From assembly GCA_030267565.1 (NCBI GenBank), contig BRXU01000003.1, positions 5,865,001-5,929,000 of the forward strand: a stretch of DNA of 64,000 nucleotides, in the 5' to 3' direction. Under the pieces are notes generated by a model that saw only the letters and a list, made by a program, of their open reading frames with translations, ran no database searches and had not been told where the DNA came from. Source of the DNA: Pleodorina starrii (Eukaryota > Chlorophyta > Chlorophyceae > Chlamydomonadales > Volvocaceae). Of this stretch, positions 57,601 to 64,000 are shown in pieces. The position numbers and the translations under genes were made by a program. Position 1 is the first letter of the stretch. Every line of letters starts with the position of its first letter.

Positions 57601-60600
57601 GCCGCCGCCGCGGCGGCGGCGGCGGCGGCAAACATGTCGTACGGCGGCGACACGCCTCCGACGCCGACCACCGGCGGCGGCGGCGGCGCCGCCGCCGCCA
57701 TCCCCACGGCCGACCTCCTTCTCGTGAACGACGCGGCCCTCCGCGGCGCGCCGTGCGTGCCCGTCGGCGGCGGCGGTAACCCGCGCGGTAACGCCTGCCT
57801 GAGCCCCAAGAACAGCAGCCCCATGCTGGACTTTGGACGATCGGAGACCGGCGGCGGCGGCGGTGGCGGCGGCGCCGCCGTCGCCAGTAGGCTCTTCGCG
57901 GCACGCGGCACGGACCGCGGCGGCGGCGGCTTCTCGCCGCTGCTGCCGACGCTGCGTGAGGGCCCGGCGGCGCCCTGGGTGACGCCTCCCGGCAGCCAGT
58001 GGAGTGCGGCGCTTCAGGCGGCTTTCCCAACGGTGCCGCCGCACGAGGCGCCGGCGGCGGTGACGGGCAGCCAGGCGCTCCGGGTAGGAAGGGAAGGACC
58101 GCGTCGGAACATAAATGAGGAGGCGCTTATGTTAGGTTAGGGGGGCTGTACAAGCGGATGCACGTGCGTGTGCCGGTGTGCGGCTGCGGGTCTCGGGCGC
58201 CTGGATTTGAGCCTGCGGACCACCGGGGACGGCGGACCACCAAGCCCGCCACCAGCCCCGTTTTCTGGGAGCGGAGCCACCGCACCGACCTCACAGGCAC
58301 GAACGCATTTTCTCTCCCTCCGCGGGAGGCCGCCAGACGATTCGCCTCGAGCGCTGAATCCTGCACACACACCAGCTGAGTGCATCAGTACGGCCTCACC
58401 CGGGGCACACGCCCGTGTGCGGTTACGGTATCTGGGCGCCTTTCATAAAGGAAAACCGCCGCCGCCCCGCCGCCGCCGCCCCCGCCCCGCCCTTGCCCCT
58501 CCCACCGGCGCCCTGTCCCTCCCCTCCGCAGAGCCCCCAAGTGACGCTCTGCTCGGGGCGGTCGGCGGTGGTGGCGTACCGCGGCCTGCGTGTGCGCATG
58601 GGCATCCACACGGGGCTTGACGACCCGCAGCACGTGGTGTTCAACAAGGTCGCCAGCGCCTTCAAATACACGGGTGCGCAATCAGTTGTTGCCGTTATAC
58701 CGTTTAATCGGGTTCAGTTGTCGTTGGGTCGTCGGGTTATCGAGTCCCTTCCCTTTCCCCGCCTCCGTCGCCACCGCCGCGGCTTCGATCTCAAACTCCA
58801 TCGCTGCCATTGCCGCCGCCGTCGCCGTGCCGCAGGGCCCTTCCTGGCAGCGGTGCGTTGCACCATCGACGCCGCGCCCGGCGGCTGGGTGGTCCTCTCC
58901 AGCCAGGCGTTCGCCCGCCTGCGTCACCGAGTGGCCACCACATCACCCGCCCCCAAACGCCGCTTGGCGACCCGCGTGCCGGAGGCGATCGTGATCTATG
59001 CAGGGCACCACGTGCGCAAGAATCCGCCGCCGCCGCCGCCGCTGCCCCCAGCGGCGGCGGCCGCCGGCGGCGGCGGCGAAGCCGCCGCCGCCGCCGCCGC
59101 CGGTGCGCTGGCGGTGGTTCGCTTCAGCTTGACGGAGGCGGGCAGTGACGGGGAAACAGACGGGTGCGGCGGCGGCGGGTGCGGTGGCGGCGGTGGCGGC
59201 GCGGAGGGTACGGCACTGTACGCCGCGGTGCCGAGCGTGCTGGCGTGCCGGCTGTGCCTGGGCGGTTCGATGGTCAGTCAGCGGATGGTTCAACTGGGTA
59301 GCCTGGCGGCGCCCACCGGCACGATCAGCGTGGCGTTCATGGTGGGTCGGGTGCTCATCGTATATGGAGGCGCCTGCGGGATTCGATGCCGCGACTCCCA
59401 TTCCCTTTCCTCCCATTCACTTTCCTCCCATTCACTTTCCTCCCATTCACTTTCCTGCCATTCACTTAACCCCATTCCCTTAACCCCATTCCCTTCCCTC
59501 CCATTTCCTTTCCTTCAAGTCCCTTCCCTCGTCATCTGCCCCGTGCACGAGGGACCTCTTACCTCTTCCACGGCCCGCCCCTCCCCGCCCCTCCCCGCCC
59601 CTCCCCGCCCCATATCCGCCCATTCCCCCTCCCTCTTCCCGCTTCCCTCTTCCCGCTTCCCTCTTCCCAGTACGTGGTGGGCGCCTCCACGCTGCTCACG
59701 GAGCTGCCCGGCCCCGCCAAACGCGCGCTGGCTCAGTTCCACCGGCTGGTGTTCCGGCTGCTGGGGGCCAAGGGCGGCTATCTGGTGGAGGGCGGGGACG
59801 GGCTGGTGCTGGCGGCGTTCGGCTCGCCCACGGCGGCGGTGGAGTGGGCGCTGGACTGCGTGGCGGGGCTCAAAAAGCTGGTGGGTGGGCTTGGGCTCAG
59901 GATTCAGCAGCCACCCCATCCCCCGCCCTCACACCCTCACACCCTCACACCCTCACACCCTCACACCCTCACACCCTCACACCCTCACACCCTCACACCC
60001 TCACACCCTCACACCCTCACACCTCATCTCCCTGAGCCATTTACGCGACGGGTAGCTCCACGCTGGTGCTGCCGGTTGCTGCGCTGGTGTCCGGGTTTGG
60101 ACGGGTTCGCTGTTTGTTTGTTTTTGCGGCAAGAAGTCACGGTTCGCCGGGGTTGCGACAGCACAGAAACCCAAGCAGCTGTTGGCCATGTGGTCCACGT
60201 TTTAGCAACTGTTGGGTAGCTACCGGTACTTGAGCAGGTGCCGGTGGCCTGCTGGGGGTGCTAACGGATTGAGGGTTCGGGGAAGGGGTGTGGGTGACGG
60301 CTTTGTGCGGGGGAAAGGGGCCCGGGCAGGGTAAGCCAGCTGGAGGGGGTTGACTTGGGCACTGAATGGGATGCTGGGGTGGCTTGGGCGGGTGGAGTGG
60401 GGCGGTCTGGTGCTTGTGGACGGGAGGGGGGGTCTTGAATGCTGTCCCTTCACCCACCCGCCTGCGCCGTTGCCCCGCTGCCCTGCTGCCTCAGGCCTGG
60501 GAGCCGGAGCTGCTGAGCCACTGGCTGTGTGAGGAGGTGCTTTCGGTGGGGGTGGCGAGGAGCGACGCGATGGTGGGTCTAGGCGCAGTGGCGGAGGGGA

Positions 60601-60974
60601 CGGAGGACCTGGCCGACGGCGACGACGTCGAAGGCGTCCCGCCACTCCGCCGCCATCGCGGCGGCGGCGGCGGCGATGGCAACGACGACGTCGAAGGCGT
60701 CCCGCCACTCCGCCGCCACGGCGGCGGCGGCGGCGGTGATGGCAACGACGACGTCGAAGGTGTCCCGCCACTCCGCCGCCATTGCGGCGGCGATGGCAAC
60801 GACGACGTCGAAGGCGTCCCGCCACTCCGCCGCCACCGCGGCGGCGGCGGCGGCGACAGCAACGACGACGTCGAAGGCGTGCCACTCCGCCGCCGCGGCG
60901 GAGGTGGCGGCGATGGCAACGACGAAGGCGGTGTCCCGGCCTCCAGCGGCGCCGCCGGTGGCGGCGGTGGTGAA

Positions 60975-61006
<32 letters not shown>

Positions 61007-61763
61007 GGGCGGTGAGGGCTGCGACGCGGCGCCGCCGGCGATGGACAAGTTGCGAAGCCTGCGGCGCGCGCTGACGCGCATGCCCAGCATGGCCCGCCTG
61101 GGAGCTATGGCCACCACCCGCAGGGTTCTGGAGCGCGGCCTGAGAATCAAGGTGAGCGAATGCACCACACCGCACCGCAATGCACCGCGCCGCGCCGCAC
61201 ACAACAACCAGCGCAGCAGCACCGCACCGCGCCACCCCAACAACCTCGCATGCGCCCCAGCACGTCACACACCCGACAGCCCCTCTCCTAATCCAACCAC
61301 AACCCACCCACCATCGCCCCTCCGTCCCACCGCTGCGGTCTCTCCTTCATCACTCCCCCCCCTTCAGGTGGGTCTCGACACGGGCCTGGCCACCCACTCT
61401 CTTAACGAGGCCTCTGGCCGGCTGGCCTATCGCGGAAAGGTCATGAATCGCGCTTCCCGCGTCGCTGGCAAGGCCGCCGCCGGCCAGGTGGTCTGCACCG
61501 ACGCCTGCTGGCGCTGCTGCCTGGAGGGCGCCACCGCCGCCGCGGCCGCGGCCGCAGTCGCCAGCGCCGGGTCGTATGGCGAGGGCGGGGAGCTGGACGG
61601 CGACTCGTCGGGGCTGGGAGGGAGCTGGGGGGGTCAGGGGGGCTTGTCAGCGAGCGGCAGCGAATCGGATTCGATCGGGGGACTCGTGGGTATCAGCCTG
61701 GGAAAGGTGGCGCTCAAGGGCGTGAGCGCGCCTGTGGAGCTGATCCAATGCATGCGAAATTGA
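49730..61763 (+). CDS. Receptor-type class III nucleotide cyclase with extracellular solute-binding domain
   Basis: Sixteen exons, about 1872 residues: 49730-49911, 49994-50216, 51694-51722, 52091-52301, 52808-53885, 54163-54574, 54909-55123, 55656-55850, 56390-56515, 56794-56861, 57115-58083, 58532-58673, 58836-59341, 59671-59880, 60495-61151, 61368-61763. Exons 1-3 are least certain. Residues 10-30 are a signal peptide. About 130-780 resemble a periplasmic-binding-protein (sugar/solute-binding type) fold: 'SWHYGVLSAWLQDMRR', 'FLLAFYRADVLAAL', 'WDGLVALLKAHAK', 'SPWFESGQCLVTFEWDVSF'. A single helix lies at about 797-821. Cyclase half 1: 'DIQNSTALWEALPEEVMDAA' (metal Asp849), 'TEGDSFILAF' (Asp893), a ~320-residue Gly/Ala insert, 'GLRVRMGIHTGL'. 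Half 2: 'VVGASTLL', 'GGYLVEGGDGLVLAAFGSP', a tandem-repeat insert, 'YRGKVMNRASRVAGKA' (Asn1768 and Arg1772, transition-state residues). Product (cAMP or cGMP) cannot be assigned. It likely senses an external small molecule. Confidence 0.92.
51762..51794 (-). repeat. Dispersed intronic repeat, module II (reverse copy)
   Basis: The reverse complement contains CGGCTCCGGCCTACACGTGT followed by ATAACCCC. It lies in intron 3 of the cyclase gene, antisense to it. Confidence 0.65.
52676..52684 (+). other. Possible 9-nt cassette microexon
   Basis: GTATCTTCG is flanked by a good acceptor (CCCCCTTACAG) and a good donor (GTAAGT). Both flanking exons are in phase 0, so inclusion would add Val-Ser-Ser between residues 215 and 216 of the cyclase without disturbing the frame. 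Confidence 0.35.
52709..52760 (+). repeat. Dispersed intronic repeat, module I
   Basis: TTTGCTAACGCCGTCTCCG, then CTCCACTGCGGTATCTTC, then TTTTTACCCCC, in intron 4 of the cyclase gene. One of the two best copies. Confidence 0.85.
55337..55397 (+). repeat. CACACTGA-type microsatellite
   Basis: Imperfect CACACACTGACA units lie in cyclase intron 7 (55124-55655), 35 bases before the 48-bp inverted repeat. Confidence 0.85.
55432..55535. repeat. Perfect inverted repeat, 48-bp arms, 8-nt loop
   Basis: Left arm 55432-55479 and right arm 55488-55535 are exact reverse complements, including a seven-G/seven-C run. The loop is GCTGGATC. It lies in cyclase intron 7. Confidence 0.98.
55926..55978 (-). 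repeat. Dispersed intronic repeat, module I (reverse copy)
   Basis: The reverse complement reads TTCGCTAACGCCGTCTCCG, then CTCCGCTGCGGTATCATT, then TTTTACCACC. It lies in cyclase intron 8, antisense to the gene. Confidence 0.85.
56719..56767 (+). repeat. Dispersed intronic repeat, module I (diverged)
   Basis: CTTAACGCCGTTACC, then TTCGCTGCGGTATCTTAC, then a T-rich end. It lies in cyclase intron 9 about 25 bases before the next acceptor. Confidence 0.65.
59930..60022 (+). repeat. CACACCCT octamer minisatellite
   Basis: Eleven to twelve perfect 8-bp units follow the exon 14 donor in cyclase intron 14 (59881-60494). Confidence 0.95.
60621..60915 (+). repeat. Coding tandem repeat, about 60-bp unit, five copies
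   Basis: The unit encodes 'DDVEGVPPLRRH' followed by a Gly-rich spacer ending 'GDGN'. Unit length varies by multiples of three so the frame holds. It forms an insertion in the second cyclase half before 'GLRIK'. Confidence 0.93.
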
Positions 61764-64000
61764 GGAAATTGAGGGAGAGCTAGCTGCGCCTGAATGATGG
61801 CCTCAGCCGCAGCTGCTGCAGGGGCGTGCGCGAGCGAGCAGCAACGGGGTCACGGTGGGCAGCAACAAGGGGGCTACAACTGTCGCCGCTGCCGCGCAGC
61901 CGCAGCAGAGGAGGCAGTACCTGCGGTGACGGCGGCGGCGGCGGCGGCTTAGCCCTGTGGCTGCCGGGTGGGAGAGAGGCCGCCGCGGGCGGTGTGCGTT
62001 GTGTACGCTGCCGCCGTCGCGCGGGCCCCGTGCGGCTGAGAGCTGGCTGGAGGCGGAGTGCCGCGGTGAGGCGCGTGGGGGGAAGGGTGACGGGCCGCGG
62101 GGGCGGGGGCGGGGGCCGGGGCGGGCGCGGTGGGGGGGGGGCAGCAGGCGACGCGTCCGACGCCTTCGGTGGCGGCGGTAGCGGCAGCGGGGCGCCGTAA
62201 TAAGGTTTTCGTGGCCATTCAACCCCAACATCCTTCGCTGGGCCATCTTTGGCGCCTGATCCTGGTTGATTTCGGGTTCCCTGCTTTCAAAATAAGGCTT
62301 CCGAGAAGCGCATTTCTGTACTGAGGGCGGCACTTGGGATGCGGGCGGCCCCGCTCAGCAGCCGCGGCACTGGAAGAACCCATGACTGGATAATCCTCTG
62401 GCCGGGATGCCCCTGTCGGCAAACACCTGTTGTGCTGTTGATGTACCTTGTGTATGTATGCGCTCTGAACTGCTATCGTGCCGTCGGTGTTGGCCCTGAC
62501 ACCAGCACATTCGGCCGGGGTCGGGGTCGGGGTCGGGACATTGGCGGGCGGACTTGCTTGGGCTCGAGAACTGAATAGCTGTCCAGGTGGGGTGTGGGGG
62601 TCAGGGAGTGGGGGGGAAGGCGGGTTCCAGGTTCAATGTCCTGATGGCGGAGGTTGACATCTGGCGATGGCGCAATATATGGCTGGGGGGCAACATGGTG
62701 ACTGACCGTGTCGCCAAGAGCTTGCCTGAAAGTACGGTACATGGCGGGACATACGTATGGCTGCGGTTGCAACCTTCCCCGGACGTCAGCGCGGCTCCTC
62801 CTCAGCGTGGCACCTTCTCAGCGCCGCCAGGGCGAGAGCTGGTTTTCCGTCTTCCCGAGGCGCAAACGCGCCTCGGGAAGCCGCGCGCGGGGCTCGCGGA
62901 GGAGTTCTGCTGCGCAAAGGGTGGTGGTGAACTGGGTTGGCTGGGTTGAGCGGGTGGTCGACACGGATGCCTCTATTGGAGGGAATGGGAATGGCCGCAC
63001 GGTTGCCGATGGCTGGTGTGGTCTATGTGTGTGTGCGCGCGTGCGCGTGCAGAACTGGGCACGGAGACCATCATATTTTTGCGCATGCGCTGTGGATACG
63101 GTAGCAGTGGCTTATTACCTATTTCGAAATGTATGGCGGGAAGAGAGCGGTGCGATACCGCAATTAGTGTCCGCGCCGGTTGGCCGTTATCGTTGTCGGG
63201 GTGCCGCCTTTCTGGCTGTAGCGGAAGAGAAAGAAGTAAGAGGGAAGAAGAGGAGGGAAAGGGACAGAAGTCGATCGACGCAATTGATTGCATTTGGCTG
63301 TAGGCGCGCTATGCGAAGGATGGCGTATTGGCGTTGGGCGACCAATCGCCGACAAGCCCCATCCTGCCGCAAGTACAGGGCTTTCGGACACTGCCCATCG
63401 GAGGCTTCATCCTTGCTATAATTCGGCGCCGCGCTCGGCGCCTGCTCGGCGCCCTACCTCGTTAAAGGAGCGGCCTGCACTTGTCCTTCAATCCTTCAAT
63501 TTAAATTTATCGAAGAGCGTGTAGTGCATCCCCGTTCTGATAAAGATGGGAGAGGAGAGAAATGGTCTGGTCTCCGCTCTGGTGGGGCGCGCGCAAGATT
63601 GGTTGGTCGGTTGGTCCGACGGTTGGTTGGTTGGTTGCTCGAATTGGGCTGTATAGTTGCAATCTTACAAACCCCAACAGCACTTGCGCCTTAACGGTTT
63701 TTAATCGTCGGAATCCCCTCTGATCCTGCCTTGGAAGACAGGCCACGGCCGATGCCTTTTAATTATTACCTGATGTACGTACTGGCACCGGTATATTGGA
63801 TGTACGAAATCTCCTCTTGTGTTTGCGCGCGGGCTGTTGCCACCCTGGGGCCGGCCCTGGCCTGTGGGTGTACGGCAGGGCGGGGTACACGGTATATCGT
63901 ACACGGCATGTTGCCACCATGGCTGTAAGCGTGCGCGGCGGGCTCGGCAAAGGTGGATCCCAAAGTGGCTTCTGGAGACTGTAATGTGAAAAGCCCCGAT
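61764..64000. other. Downstream region to window end, no gene supported
   Basis: This is 3' of the cyclase gene. TGTAA occurs at 63924 and 63979, more than 2 kb from the stop, so neither is assigned. A perfect 13-bp hairpin lies at 62851-62880. Remaining open frames are short and lack domains. The lower-GC stretch from about 63400 may be the edge of another gene's regulatory region. Confidence 0.5.
62851..62880. repeat. Perfect hairpin, 13-bp arms, AAAC loop
   Basis: CTTCCCGAGGCGC and its exact complement are separated by AAAC. The position is intergenic and downstream of the cyclase gene, so a role in transcript end formation is possible but unproven. Confidence 0.9.

Overview
The window looks like nuclear DNA of a green alga of the Chlamydomonas/Volvox (volvocine) type. 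Evidence: very GC-rich coding sequence with long poly-Ala, poly-Gly and poly-Ser runs from GC-only trinucleotide repeats; many short exons with GT..AG introns preceded by C-rich tracts; a TGTAA polyadenylation signal; CCCTAAAA-type (Chlamydomonas-like) telomeric motifs; plastid transit peptides; and a receptor-type nucleotide cyclase of the kind expanded in these algae. The species cannot be fixed from the sequence. There is no CRISPR array, operon, rRNA or tRNA.

I rebuilt seven spliced genes by following protein similarity and reading phase across GT..AG junctions. From left to right: (1) 343-7760 (+), a membrane-anchored protein with a glycoside hydrolase family 5 (endo-beta-mannanase) fold that lacks both catalytic glutamates; (2) 10253-26875 (+), a 23-exon, about 2081-residue polytopic membrane protein with a secreted ectodomain, with a weak STRA6/RBP-receptor resemblance; (3) 31747-29126 (-), tRNA (guanine-N7-)-methyltransferase (Trm8/METTL1/TrmB); (4) 33325-37236 (+), a plastid-targeted ribose-5-phosphate isomerase-like protein with a degraded active site; (5) 45636-39403 (-), zeta-carotene desaturase, the most secure call; (6) 45993-47091 (+), a ribosomal-L1-domain nucleolar protein, head to head with (5); (7) 49730-61763 (+), a receptor nucleotide cyclase with an extracellular solute-binding domain, one membrane helix and two cyclase halves.

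The genes are not an obvious pathway. Carotenoid synthesis (5) and the isomerase relative (4) are predicted plastid proteins. tRNA modification (3) and the L1 protein (6) are housekeeping RNA biology. The three large membrane proteins (1, 2, 7) carry sensing or cell-surface features and long disordered insertions.

The most unusual content is intronic. There is a pentamer array of about 1.2 kb, several other large satellites each with its own unit, two near-perfect inverted repeats with 44- and 48-bp arms, interstitial telomere-like repeats, and a dispersed set of short repeat modules that recur in the introns of several genes in both orientations and may be an introner-like or MITE-like family. 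Seven intergenic stretches hold no gene that I can support. All exon models are inferred by eye and need transcript data.
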